Shown here: piece by piece, positions 1-7,157 of the stretch
Position numbering within the stretch: position 1 is the first letter of the stretch
Layout: each line of letters starts with the position of its first letter
NCBI GenBank assembly: GCA_020861185.1
Contig: JAJBSV010000009.1
Location: forward strand, 170,072 to 234,071
Reading direction: 5' to 3'
Length of the DNA stretch: 64,000 bases
Source: Ruminococcus sp.
GTDB taxonomy: Bacteria; Bacillota; Clostridia; Oscillospirales; Ruminococcaceae
The notes under the pieces: generated by a model
The model's input: the letters and a program-made list of their open reading frames with translations, nothing else
The model's database searches: none
Told to the model about the DNA's origin: nothing
Position numbers and translations under genes: made by a program

Positions 1-2
1 TC

Positions 3-305
3 AGCTGTCCGTATCCCAAGAAGAGCTATGCCGTTCATCGGCTTACGCACCGAAACTTCCTTAAGATTTACGACAAGCTTCTCAAATCCGATGCGGGAAT
101 CTTCCAGAAAACCGACAACAGAGAGTTTTTCGAGTTTTCGATTCAGGAGTTCTCGGAATACGGGTTCGTTCTTCGGAACGTGAGCCTCGATTTACACCAC
201 AGTGACTTCGAGGGGAACATCGTAACCGAGTATGAGCAGAGATTCTCGGAGATGGGGCTTCCCATCTATCGGCTCGAGGCTTGGAAGCGTCAGGGACTTG
301 TATAG
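3..305 (+). CDS. trmB: tRNA (guanine-N7-)-methyltransferase, C-terminal part (truncated by window start)
   Basis: The first 100 codons visible are the C-terminal half of TrmB, which methylates N7 of G46 in the tRNA variable loop using S-adenosylmethionine. The family landmarks are present in order: a CPYPKK segment (family form DPWPKK), HRLTH, a KTDN motif, FEFS, and the late VSLDLH and TEYEQRFS segments that contact tRNA. The frame is open to the window edge and ends at TAG 303-305, so the N-terminal SAM-binding part lies outside. The next gene starts 125 bp downstream behind its own promoter, so trmB is not obviously part of the tct operon. Identification is firm; nothing looks damaged. Confidence 0.9.
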   Translation, partial: SCPYPKKSYAVHRLTHRNFLKIYDKLLKSDAGIFQKTDNREFFEFSIQEFSEYGFVLRNVSLDLHHSDFEGNIVTEYEQRFSEMGLPIYRLEAWKRQGLV

Positions 306-324
306 AAGTTTTGTCTGGATTTCC

Positions 325-353
325 TTGACAAGTTCCCCGCGATAGTGTATATT
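325..353 (+). promoter_or_regulatory. Promoter of the tctCBA operon
   Basis: TTGACA (325-330), 17-bp spacer, TATATT (348-353), about 77 bp upstream of the tctC start. The stretch from -35 to -10, spacer included, differs at only three positions from the minus-strand promoter at 3725-3753. Confidence 0.75.
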
Positions 354-430
354 TATATGTAGAAATATTGTCCATGATATGGGCATATTGTAATTTCAAA
401 AACAAAAAAATCACCCATGGAGGAAAGACA

Positions 431-1384
431 ATGAAGAAATTTATCTCACTGCTCTTAGTGGCAGTAATGCTCCTTAGCCTTGTCGGCTGCGGAAGCACAT
501 CGACAGGCGAGTATCCCGACGGGGATATCGAAATCATCATCCCCTATAAGGTCGGCGGAACGACTGACCTCGCGGTAAGAGGCGTTCTTGACGCTATCCC
601 CGAGGATGTTCTGAGCGTTGACATCACCGTCACCAACACGGTCGGCGGCTCGGGTCTTATCGGTACTGAGGAGTTCATGCAGGCTGACGCTGACGGCTAC
701 ACCCTGGGACTTCTCAACTGTGACCTCGTTCTCAACTACGTCACCGGCGCCACCGAAATCAACCCGATGGAGGACATGATTGCCCTCGGATGCGTTGAGC
801 AGGACCCCTATTTCCTCCTTGCCGCTCAGAATGACAAGTTCTCAACCTTTGCCGAGTTCATCTCATATGCAGAGGCTAATCCCGGCGAGCTCGTCGTAGG
901 CGTTACCGGTGTCGGAACCATTCCGAACCTTCTCGGCACAATTCTTACAACCGCAGGTCTTGACGTTCTCGTAGTTCCCTATGATTCTGCTCCCGACGCT
1001 ATCGCCGCAGTATTGGCGGGCGAAGCCGACATCTGCATCTCGGCTATGGCATCAGCCGCAGGTAACCTCGAGTCTGGCGACCTCATCGCTATCGCCGCCA
1101 CCTCTTCGGCACGCTCCGAGACCTTGCCTGACGTTCCCACAATGGCAGAGGTTGACAACAGATTCGCGGATGTAAACCTCCTGAGCTGGATTATGATTGC
1201 CGTTCCTGCGGGAACCGACGACGAAATCGTCGATTTCTGGAAGTCGGCTATTGCGGACGCTGTCGCTTCCGACGACTATGCGGAAACAAGAGAGAGCTTC
1301 TACTTCGAGTCTATCACTCTTACCGCCGATGACCTTGACGACTTTGTAAACGAACAGGCTGATTACTACAAGACATTAACCTGA
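431..1384 (+). CDS. tctC: TctC-type tripartite tricarboxylate transporter solute-binding lipoprotein
   Basis: A 317-residue extracytoplasmic substrate-binding protein of the TctC (Bug) family, the receptor of a tripartite tricarboxylate transporter. It starts with a lipoprotein signal whose lipobox LVGC puts the modified Cys at residue 20. It continues with the family pattern P-D-G-D-I-E-I-I-I-P and the G-G-x-x-D motif near residue 45. The start is ATG 431 rather than the in-frame ATG at 368, because the signal peptide begins there and an AGGA-type ribosome site lies just upstream. It is the first gene of tctC-tctB-tctA; the 1-nt gap to tctB implies coupling. The TctC family binds citrate and many other carboxylates, so the ligand is not defined by sequence. 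Confidence 0.9.
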   Translation: MKKFISLLLVAVMLLSLVGCGSTSTGEYPDGDIEIIIPYKVGGTTDLAVRGVLDAIPEDVLSVDITVTNTVGGSGLIGTEEFMQADADGYTLGLLNCDLVLNYVTGATEINPMEDMIALGCVEQDPYFLLAAQNDKFSTFAEFISYAEANPGELVVGVTGVGTIPNLLGTILTTAGLDVLVVPYDSAPDAIAAVLAGEADICISAMASAAGNLESGDLIAIAATSSARSETLPDVPTMAEVDNRFADVNLLSWIMIAVPAGTDDEIVDFWKSAIADAVASDDYAETRESFYFESITLTADDLDDFVNEQADYYKTLT

Positions 1385-1385
1385 T

Positions 1386-1901
1386 ATGAAAAAGTATGAT
1401 ATCGGTGTCTCGATAGTTCTGATTTTAATTTCGATATATATGATGGTGACCGCCTCGGGTTATAACGAGGCGGTCAGCGGCACAGCTATGGGTCCCGGAG
1501 TGTGGGTTATCATCCTGTGTGTCATCATGATAATTCTCTCGGCGATTCTTCTTTTGCGTGCCCTGTTCGGGGACAAGCTGAAAAGCATGATGCAAAAGAA
1601 GTCAGAAGCCGCCGAAGCTGAACTGGCTGAGGAAGCTCCCGCTGAAAAAATCTTCGACTTCAAATCCCCCGGCATGAAGAGGCTTTATGTGGCATTGGGA
1701 GTGCTGGCGGTATTTGTCCTGCTTCTTGAGCTCTTTGGGTTCTACATCGCTGTGGCGTTTTTACTGCCGGCGATAATGGCTATCTTCGGAGAGAGAAGAT
1801 GGTGGATGATGCTTGCAGTCACCGCAGGGTCTCTCCTGTTCATATATCTCGTATTCGTATTATTCCTTAGCATCCGCCTGCCGCAAGGCATCATCTTCTG
1901 A
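1386..1901 (+). CDS. tctB: TctB-like small membrane subunit of tripartite tricarboxylate transporter
   Basis: A 171-residue protein with about four hydrophobic segments: roughly 8-24, 35-54, 101-120 and 140-163. An acidic/alanine-rich cytoplasmic stretch separates the second and third. This is the layout of TctB, the poorly conserved small membrane subunit that works with TctA. Identity rests on size, topology and position between tctC and tctA. ATG 1386 lies one base after the tctC stop. Confidence 0.82.
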   Translation: MKKYDIGVSIVLILISIYMMVTASGYNEAVSGTAMGPGVWVIILCVIMIILSAILLLRALFGDKLKSMMQKKSEAAEAELAEEAPAEKIFDFKSPGMKRLYVALGVLAVFVLLLELFGFYIAVAFLLPAIMAIFGERRWWMMLAVTAGSLLFIYLVFVLFLSIRLPQGIIF

Positions 1902-1918
1902 ACGCGTGAGGTAACAAA

Positions 1919-3424
1919 ATGCTTTCATCTTTACTAACGGCAATTTCAACCGTCTTCACGCCGTTCAATCTCCTGCTCACGTTTGTCGGAGCGTTTTTCG
2001 GAGTGTTTATAGGTGCGATGCCCGGGCTCACCTCGATTATGGGCTTGAGCCTTCTCTTGCCGCTTACTCTCACTTTTGAGGGCAACAGCGGAATCCTGAT
2101 GCTTTTGGGAGTCTTCTGCGGCTCCATCTACGGCGGTTCGATAACCGCCATTCTCATTAAAACTCCCGGAACGGCGAACTCAGCCGCAACCGTCCTCGAC
2201 GGCTATCCGCTCGCTCAGAAGGGCGAGGCGGCAAAAGCTCTCGGAGTTTCGACGTTCGCTTCAACCTTCGGTGGCATATTCAGTGCGATTATGCTCCTCT
2301 GGACGGCTCCGCTTCTCTCAAAGGTTGCGCTGTCGTTCACATCTCCCGAATACTTTGCACTCGCCGTCTTCGGAATCAGCATGGTCACCTCCCTTTCGTC
2401 GAAGAACATTCTGAAAGGGCTCATAAGTGCGGTTATAGGACTGCTCTTGGCGACCGTCGGAATGGACAGCCTGACCGGTGCGAAGAGGTTTACATTCGAC
2501 TCGACATATCTCCTCGGCGGAATTGCGATGGTTCCGGTCCTGATCGGGCTTTACGCATTCTCGCAGGGGCTTTCGAATATCGTTGAGGGAAACAAGGTGC
2601 CCGTCAAGTCTAAAGAGAAAATCAAGCACACATTCCCCACCCCGAAGATTATCAAGAAGATTATGCCGACGGTTCTTCGGTCAAGCATTATCGGAACCGT
2701 AATCGGCGCAATTCCTGGCACCGGCGGCGACATCGCCTGCTGGACAGCCTATAACGAAACGAAGCGTTGGGACAAGCACCCGGAGGAATTCGGCACCGGC
2801 AGAGTTGAGGGCGTTGCGGCTCCCGAAGCGGCGAACAACGCCATCTCAGGCGGCGCGCTGATTCCCCTTCTGACGCTCGGCATTCCCGGAGACGCCGGAA
2901 CGGCGATCATGCTCGGAGCTCTTATGATGCAGGGAATCGTCCCCGGACCGCTCCTATTCTCGTCCGAGCAGGTGAAGGTCTATATCATCATCGTCGGGCT
3001 CTTCGTCGCGAACATCTTCATGGGGCTTATCGGCTTCAGCGGAATCAGGCTCTTTGCGAAGATTTCCGCAGTCAGCACACGGTTCCTGACCCCGATTGTG
3101 TTCGTATTCTGCATCGTCGGGACCTATGCCCTCAATTCAAACGTCAACGATATTTTCCTGATGTTTATCGTGGGAATACTCGCATACTTCCTGCAAAAGC
3201 TTGATTTCCCGATGCCGCCGATTGTCCTTGGGCTCATCCTCGGCAGTACGCTTGAAAAAAATCTCCAGAGAACGCTTATCTTAAGCGACGGGAACTTCTC
3301 GATTTTCCTCCAGAGACCGATTGCGCTGTGCCTCCTTATCGCCGCCTTTGCGTCGATATTTGTCCCGCCGGTTATAAGCTTCGTCAAAAAGAAAAGGGCG
3401 AAGAAAGTGGCTGTGGCGGAATAA
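1919..3424 (+). CDS. tctA: TctA large permease subunit of tripartite tricarboxylate transporter
   Basis: A 501-residue polytopic membrane protein carrying the TctA hallmark repeats. These are GAMPG at residues 32-36, then SIYGGS at 69-74 followed by the K-T-P-G-T...SAAT segment, and the internal repeat P-G-T-G-G-D and G-I-P-G-D-A-G in the second half. It forms the transport pathway driven by an ion gradient, with TctC delivering substrate. It ends the operon and is followed by an intrinsic terminator. With citrate synthase, aconitase and isocitrate dehydrogenase elsewhere in the window, tricarboxylate import would feed 2-oxoglutarate synthesis, but that link is inference. Confidence 0.93.
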   Translation: MLSSLLTAISTVFTPFNLLLTFVGAFFGVFIGAMPGLTSIMGLSLLLPLTLTFEGNSGILMLLGVFCGSIYGGSITAILIKTPGTANSAATVLDGYPLAQKGEAAKALGVSTFASTFGGIFSAIMLLWTAPLLSKVALSFTSPEYFALAVFGISMVTSLSSKNILKGLISAVIGLLLATVGMDSLTGAKRFTFDSTYLLGGIAMVPVLIGLYAFSQGLSNIVEGNKVPVKSKEKIKHTFPTPKIIKKIMPTVLRSSIIGTVIGAIPGTGGDIACWTAYNETKRWDKHPEEFGTGRVEGVAAPEAANNAISGGALIPLLTLGIPGDAGTAIMLGALMMQGIVPGPLLFSSEQVKVYIIIVGLFVANIFMGLIGFSGIRLFAKISAVSTRFLTPIVFVFCIVGTYALNSNVNDIFLMFIVGILAYFLQKLDFPMPPIVLGLILGSTLEKNLQRTLILSDGNFSIFLQRPIALCLLIAAFASIFVPPVISFVKKKRAKKVAVAE

Positions 3425-3452
3425 AACCGACTATGAATATATAAAGGAGAAC

Positions 3453-3485
3453 GCCGACCGGTTTTTAGGAACTGGTCGGCTTTTG
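3453..3485 (+). terminator. Intrinsic terminator of the tct operon
   Basis: Stem 3453-3462 pairs with 3471-3480 (one G-U), with an 8-nt loop, followed by TTTT. It lies 28 bp after the tctA stop. Confidence 0.85.
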
Positions 3486-3523
3486 TGAAATGTGTATAAA
3501 AGTGGAGTGGCAATCGTTATGGT

Positions 3524-3634
3524 TCAAGCCGTGCGGCTCTTCGCAATGGCTTCCCGGCAGAGCCGTTTTACAAGGCTTGTTGCGAGCAGAATTGCAGTTG
3601 AAATCACTGCGGCGGACAGAATGGTTATAATCAT
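3524..3634 (-). CDS. Small membrane protein, 36 residues, unknown function
   Basis: A minus-strand reading frame of 36 codons starts at ATG 3634 behind an AAGGAG ribosome site. It encodes one hydrophobic helix (residues about 3-22) followed by a basic tail (KRLCR, AKSR). It is preceded by a near-consensus promoter and two perfect GTTAGC-N4-GCTAAC palindromes. A gene this short would normally be ignored, but the complete promoter, operators, ribosome site and membrane-protein composition argue that it is real. The sequence matches no family I recognise. It converges with tctA. Its regulation appears shared with the transporter operon whose promoter is at 62251-62279. Confidence 0.6.
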   Translation of the reverse strand: MIITILSAAVISTAILLATSLVKRLCREAIAKSRTA

Positions 3635-3651
3635 TTTCGGCTCTCCTTTCG

Positions 3652-3667
3652 GTTAGCGTGAGCTAAC
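3652..3667 (-). promoter_or_regulatory. Operator palindrome GTTAGC-N4-GCTAAC (distal copy)
   Basis: A perfect 16-bp inverted repeat in the 5' untranslated region of the 36-residue gene, 18 bp upstream of its start codon. Same half-sites as 3702-3717 and 62230-62245. Confidence 0.7.
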
Positions 3668-3701
3668 TTGATGTTTTTACAGAAGCAGAGGCTGAATTTG
3701 T

Positions 3702-3717
3702 GTTAGCCTCTGCTAAC
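3702..3717 (-). promoter_or_regulatory. Operator palindrome GTTAGC-N4-GCTAAC (promoter-proximal copy)
   Basis: A perfect 16-bp inverted repeat beginning 8 bp downstream of the -10 box, so a bound repressor would cover the transcription start. The half-sites resemble those of DtxR/IdeR metal regulators (TTAG/CTAA), which is an inference. Confidence 0.75.
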
Positions 3718-3724
3718 TGTCTAT

Positions 3725-3753
3725 AGTATACACTATTCCGGGGAACTTGTCAA
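3725..3753 (-). promoter_or_regulatory. Promoter of the 36-residue membrane protein gene
   Basis: On the minus strand, TTGACA (3753-3748), 17-bp spacer, TATACT (3730-3725). Nearly identical, spacer included, to the tctC promoter at 325-353. Confidence 0.8.
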
Positions 3754-3796
3754 GGGGTATTTGCGGGATTCTGAAAAAATTTTTGAGGTGCTAGCC

Positions 3797-4198
3797 TTAT
3801 TCAGCTTTTTCAAAATCCTTCGGCACGCAAATCAGGTATTCATAGACGGTGAAGCTCTTGTAGCCACTACCGTCGAGCTCCTCATCGTCACGGATGATAT
3901 AGCTCTTCTCGACCATGCATGGACAGATGTCTCCATACACGTCTTTCACCATGACACCAGCGATTTTTCCGTCTTTGACGATAATCGACTTTACGTCCTC
4001 GCTGTCGTCAATGGTACAACTGAAGTCATACTCGCTTTTTCTGCGCTCGTTCACAGGATGATTGACGTAAATGCCGCAACCCATTCTGAAATAATCAAGC
4101 TGTTCAGAAACTGGCAGCCCTTCGATAAGGCTTTCAAAGCCGTCGGGATAGTTGACAGTGCCGAAGCTGTCCTGGTACGTTACTAATTCTTTCATCAT
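3797..4198 (-). CDS. Uncharacterised protein downstream of ToxN-GNAT pair
   Basis: A soluble, acidic 133-residue protein with no signal peptide, membrane segment or motif I recognise. It has a short cysteine-containing stretch (residues about 95-100, D-I-C-P-C) and many aspartates and glutamates. The start was taken as ATG 4198 because the TAAGGAG ribosome site lies 5 bp upstream; an in-frame GTG at 4204 overlaps that site. It begins 15 bp after the GNAT gene stop and is the third gene of the toxN-GNAT-unknown operon. Whether it belongs functionally to the toxin-antitoxin locus is unknown. Confidence 0.6.
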   Translation of the reverse strand: MMKELVTYQDSFGTVNYPDGFESLIEGLPVSEQLDYFRMGCGIYVNHPVNERRKSEYDFSCTIDDSEDVKSIIVKDGKIAGVMVKDVYGDICPCMVEKSYIIRDDEELDGSGYKSFTVYEYLICVPKDFEKAE

Positions 4199-4213
4199 GT
4201 TCACTCCTTACGT

Positions 4214-4777
4214 TCAAAGCACCTTGACCATTGAAATCTCGTCAAGAAGCCTGCCGTCGGCAAGCTTGACGGCGTTTGGTTTGTGGGCGACTTCCTTGAA
4301 GCCCATCTTTGTGTAGAGACCGAGAGCCCGGGTGTTGCCCTCGAGGTAGTCAAGCTCAATCTGCATGATTTCGCCGCGCTCATAGGCGTTCTGGATGAGC
4401 TCATTGAACATGGCAGTGCCGATTCCCAAGCCCCAATACTTTTTGATAAGACCGACGCCGACAGTGGCACGATGGGCGGTTTTGACACGGGTGTTGTAGC
4501 TTATGAAGCAGTTTCCTACAAGCTCGCCGTCGACGAAGCAACAAATCATCAGCTTGTCGGGATTAGAGATATTGTCCCCGATAATCTCCTGTTCTCTCTT
4601 CAAGCCCTCCTCGCCTTCCCATCTTTCGGATTCCCTCGGGTCAGACATGAGAAAATCGGTCTCAGTGGCGGTGGTGATAAGATAGTTGATCAAAGCCGGG
4701 CAGTCGGAGAGCTCAGGACTGCGGAAAATGGCCTTGCGACCGTCTTTAAGGGCTATTGTTTTTGGTGGGAATGTCAT
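4214..4777 (-). CDS. GNAT-family N-acetyltransferase coupled to the ToxN gene
   Basis: A 187-residue single-domain GCN5-related acetyltransferase that would transfer acetyl from acetyl-CoA to an amine. Beta-4 (VGVGL, 106-110) leads into the pyrophosphate-binding loop K-K-Y-W-G-L-G-I-G (112-120). The C-terminal N-T-R-A-L-G-L-Y-x-K-x-G-F segment (148-160) is the usual GNAT motif B. The start codon overlaps the toxN stop as ATGA (4774-4777), so translation is coupled to the toxin. Some GNAT enzymes are themselves tRNA-acetylating toxins, but those normally sit with an RHH antitoxin, which is absent here. The substrate cannot be told from sequence. Confidence 0.85.
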   Translation of the reverse strand: MTFPPKTIALKDGRKAIFRSPELSDCPALINYLITTATETDFLMSDPRESERWEGEEGLKREQEIIGDNISNPDKLMICCFVDGELVGNCFISYNTRVKTAHRATVGVGLIKKYWGLGIGTAMFNELIQNAYERGEIMQIELDYLEGNTRALGLYTKMGFKEVAHKPNAVKLADGRLLDEISMVKVL

Positions 4778-5283
4778 GGGTTTGTCCTTTCTTTGTCTAT
4801 GTATTCTTTATACGCCTGTTCAAGCAATTTGAAATCACAACTGTTATCGGTTAAGATTTGCTTGCGGTTTGTCACAACCATGTTGTAAATCTTCTCCGCC
4901 TTTTTCTGAATCCGTTCGGAATTGCTCTGACAGAAGCGGTACTCCTTATCCAGAAGTCTTCTGTACCTCTCATCCGAAATATCCTTGATTACAAGTCTTG
5001 TAAGACATTCTTCGGGAACCGGAACCATATAGTTGAATCGGAGCGAACCCTTTGTCTCCTGAGAATCGCCGGGAACTTTAATCAGAATGTTGGCTTCCTG
5101 AGGTTTCGTGTATGACGACACAGAAACATAATACTTGATATCTCCGACCTCCAGAACAGCACCGAAAGCAAATTTATTTCTGTTCGCATATTTCACGTTT
5201 GGAACTCTTGTGAAACCACGGTGTTCCCTCTCATATTGTTGCAAATAGTCGATATAATCCTCGTCAATCCGATAAAAGTCCAT
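4774..5283 (-). CDS. toxN: Type III toxin-antitoxin endoribonuclease, ToxN/AbiQ family
   Basis: A 169-residue protein, the usual length of ToxN/AbiQ toxins, which cut RNA and are held inactive by the repeats of their ToxI RNA. Family features are the N-terminal FYRIDEDYIDYL (residues 3-14), an IKYYVSVSS strand around 49-57 (family form NYFAPLTS) followed by K60-P61, the R-F-N-Y-M-V-P-V-P strand (82-90) and a helical C-terminus. Ser56/Ser57 and nearby Lys60 fall where catalytic Ser/Thr/Lys residues lie in ToxN (inference). The start is ATG 5283 behind GGAGG. A longer frame to 5367 would run through the terminator and is rejected. Upstream are a promoter, three 35-nt repeats and a terminator, the exact ToxIN layout. 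Confidence 0.9.
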   Translation of the reverse strand: MDFYRIDEDYIDYLQQYEREHRGFTRVPNVKYANRNKFAFGAVLEVGDIKYYVSVSSYTKPQEANILIKVPGDSQETKGSLRFNYMVPVPEECLTRLVIKDISDERYRRLLDKEYRFCQSNSERIQKKAEKIYNMVVTNRKQILTDNSCDFKLLEQAYKEYIDKERTNP

Positions 5284-5304
5284 ATTTCCTCCGATAAAAC
5301 TATA

Positions 5305-5327
5305 GGGAGACAAGAAACTTGCCTCCC
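5305..5327 (-). terminator. ToxI attenuating terminator between repeats and toxN
   Basis: On the minus strand a 10-bp stem (5327-5318 with 5314-5305, one G-U, 3-nt loop) is followed by a T-rich run. In type III systems such a leaky terminator limits toxin mRNA relative to antitoxin RNA. Confidence 0.85.
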
Positions 5328-5336
5328 TACAAATAA

Positions 5337-5441
5337 GGTTCGCATTCAAAGCAGCGAAGCACTTCAATTAACGGTCACATTCAGAGCAGTGAAGCGCTCA
5401 AATTAAGGGTCGCACTCAAAGTAGCAATGCTCTTAAATGAA
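5337..5441 (-). ncRNA. toxI: ToxI-like antitoxin RNA: three tandem 35-nt repeats
   Basis: Three contiguous 35-nt direct repeats on the minus strand lie at 5441-5407, 5406-5372 and 5371-5337. Conserved positions include the opening TT-ATT, a GC-rich centre (GC-TT-CT-CT) and TGA-TG-GA-CC at the end; substitutions between copies are scattered. In the ToxIN family, ToxN cuts the precursor into single-repeat pseudoknot RNAs that trap the toxin. Repeat length (34-36 nt is usual), copy number and position between promoter and terminator all fit. The pseudoknot was not folded here. Confidence 0.87.
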
Positions 5442-5470
5442 CTGAGGCGCATCGCCCCTTGTTCACTTAT

Positions 5471-5499
5471 ATTATACGCGATAATTCTCGAAAATGCAA
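5471..5499 (-). promoter_or_regulatory. Promoter of the ToxI-ToxN operon
   Basis: Minus strand TTGCAT (5499-5494), 17-bp spacer, TATAAT (5476-5471). About 30 bp upstream of the first antitoxin repeat. Confidence 0.75.
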
Positions 5500-5546
5500 T
5501 AGCTTTCAAGAAAAAAATTTATCCTTTCTCGCAAACGTGTTCGCCA

Positions 5547-6242
5547 TCAGGCGAACTTCTGCCCATAGTAAGCATTCGCTCCGTGCTTTCTTAAATAATG
5601 CTTATCAAGAAGCTCCTGTTGCATAGGTTGAAGTTCGGGATTGAGGGCGTAGGCACGGATTGCCATCTTGGCGCATTCTTCGAGAATTACGGCGTGGTGA
5701 ACCGAGTCGACGGCGTTCTTGCCCCAGGTGAAGGGTCCGTGAGAGTGGACGAGGACAGCGGGGATAGCGTCGGGGTCCTTGTCCTTGAAGGTCTCGATTA
5801 TGACAAGACCGGTGTTCTTTTCGTAGTCGGTTGCGATTTCCTCGGGAGTCATCTTCCTTGTGCAGGGAATTTCGCCGTAGAAATAGTCGCCGTGGGTCGT
5901 TCCCAATGCCGGGACTCCCCTGCCCGCCTGCGCAAATGAGGTCGCATAGGACGAGTGGGTGTGGGTGACGCCGCCGATGTTCGGGAAAGCCTTGTAGAAC
6001 TCGACGTGGGTCGGTGTGTCGGACGACGGATTCAGGTCTCCCTCAACGACTTTGCCATTGAGATCTACAACGACCATGTCTTCCGGCTTCATCGTGTCGT
6101 ACTCAACGCCCGAGGGCTTGATGACGACGAGCCCGCTCTCACGGTCGATTCCCGAGACGTTGCCCCAGGTGAAGGTGACGAGTCCGTATTTCGGGAGAAG
6201 CATATTTGCCTCCCAGACCTCTTTTTTCAGTTGTTCCAGCAT
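5547..6242 (-). CDS. araD: L-ribulose-5-phosphate 4-epimerase (class II aldolase family)
   Basis: A 231-residue enzyme, the same length as E. coli AraD. It interconverts L-ribulose-5-phosphate and D-xylulose-5-phosphate, the last step that brings arabinose into the pentose phosphate pathway. Zinc ligands are visible as His94 and His96 (T-H-T-H-S-S) and His166/His168 (V-H-S-H-G-P-F). The substrate-phosphate segment is N-V-S-G (28-31), and Ser74-Asp75 precedes T-P-T-H. ATG 6242 was chosen over the in-frame TTG 6260, because GAAAGGAAGA just ahead of it is the ribosome site. It is monocistronic here. A weak TTGACA-17-CAAAAT promoter lies at 6279-6307. The window also holds a galactanase, consistent with use of plant arabinogalactan. 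Confidence 0.93.
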   Translation of the reverse strand: MLEQLKKEVWEANMLLPKYGLVTFTWGNVSGIDRESGLVVIKPSGVEYDTMKPEDMVVVDLNGKVVEGDLNPSSDTPTHVEFYKAFPNIGGVTHTHSSYATSFAQAGRGVPALGTTHGDYFYGEIPCTRKMTPEEIATDYEKNTGLVIIETFKDKDPDAIPAVLVHSHGPFTWGKNAVDSVHHAVILEECAKMAIRAYALNPELQPMQQELLDKHYLRKHGANAYYGQKFA

Positions 6243-6303
6243 AACTAATCTTCCTTTCAATGGTTTTTATAAGTCAACATTTTGCTTTGATTCTCATATA
6301 CTG

Positions 6304-6789
6304 TCAATAGTCAACCGTTGCGACGAGTATGCCCTTTTCGTTCGGGAAGATGTCGATGGTGGCATAGGACGGCGGAAATCCATCCTTCGGGAGCGCAAGG
6401 CTTCCCGGATTGACATAGTAGATGCCGTTTATATAGTCGCAAGCCCGGCAATGGGTGTGACCATAGACGACGACATCGGCACGGTTCTGGTATGCAAGCT
6501 CCTGCAAGCTTTCGAGCCCGTATTTGACGTGGTGGAGATGCCCATGCGTCAGGATTATCTTCTTCCCTGCGGCTTCGATAACCTGAATCGGAACATCATA
6601 ACAGGTATAGTCGCAGTTACCGGGAACGGTGACAAGCTTGATGTCCGGGAACATCTCGGGAATATTGCGGACATCTTTCAGGACATCTCCCGCAAAGAGA
6701 TAGATGTCGGTTGTGTCCTTGGTTCTATTTATCAGATCCTCGACCCGGGCATGAAGACCATGGGAGTCGGAGAAGGCAATTATTCGCAT
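6304..6789 (-). CDS. YfcE/MJ0936-family metallophosphodiesterase
   Basis: A 161-residue calcineurin-like phosphoesterase of the YfcE type. All metal-binding blocks are present: D8-x-H10 (S-D-S-H-G), G-D at 34-35, G-N-C-D at 57-60, H-G-H at 82-84 and G-H-T-H at 110-113, then N-P-G-S at 127-130. Family members are Mn-dependent phosphodiesterases with broad in vitro activity and uncertain cellular substrates. The start is ATG 6789 behind GAGAGG; the upstream TTG is rejected. It is transcribed away from the small-gene cluster that starts at 6881. Confidence 0.9.
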   Translation of the reverse strand: MRIIAFSDSHGLHARVEDLINRTKDTTDIYLFAGDVLKDVRNIPEMFPDIKLVTVPGNCDYTCYDVPIQVIEAAGKKIILTHGHLHHVKYGLESLQELAYQNRADVVVYGHTHCRACDYINGIYYVNPGSLALPKDGFPPSYATIDIFPNEKGILVATVDY

Positions 6790-6880
6790 TACAACACCTC
6801 TCAAATTATTCTCACATATTGATATAATAGCACAACATCAGGTTTTGTGCAACCTAAATTTTAGCACTTGGAGGTGCGAT

Positions 6881-7127
6881 ATGAATCTTAACGACAGGCA
6901 GATTGAATACTTGATTAAAAACGCTTCGGCGAAGCTTGGTGTGAGTGAGGAGCAGCTTCGGACCGAGCTCAAAAACGGGACTTTTGACAGGCTCTTGGGG
7001 TCTCTTCCAAAAAAACGAGGCGCAGAGGCTGACAACGGCGCTTTCGAACCCGGCGACGGCTCAGGTGGTGCTTTCCAGTCCACAAGCAAAAGAGCTTATG
7101 AAAAAGCTCTTCCCGGATAACAAATAG
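6881..7127 (+). pseudogene. Small conserved-type protein interrupted by a frameshift in an A7 tract
   Basis: From ATG 6881 (GGAGGTG ribosome site) the frame encodes a helical N-terminus ending LLGSLPK. At the seven-A run (7009-7015) it passes into a low-complexity Gly/Ser tail ending at 7120. The +1 frame beyond the run reads NEAQRLTTALSNP...SSPQAKELMKKLF and ends at TAA 7127, which looks far more like a folded protein. Removing one A joins the two into a protein of about 81 residues. It heads a cluster of three small genes of similar style. Possible explanations are a true frameshift, a sequencing or assembly indel, or transcriptional slippage on A7. Confidence 0.6.
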
Positions 7128-7157
7128 CATTTGAATTAAGCCAGAGGAGGTGGCGGC

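Noticed and set aside
4283..4888. Plus-strand 201-codon frame opposite the GNAT gene
   Set aside because: Shadow frame of the GNAT gene; the minus strand carries the recognisable domain and ribosome site.
5337..5441. Short tandem repeats as a CRISPR array
   Set aside because: The repeats are contiguous without spacers, imperfect, and sit between a promoter and a ToxN gene; this is an antitoxin RNA, and no cas genes are present.
7009..7015. Programmed -1 ribosomal frameshift on the A7 run
   Set aside because: The -1 frame after the run stops within a few codons; the sensible C-terminus is in the +1 frame, so an indel or transcriptional slippage fits better.
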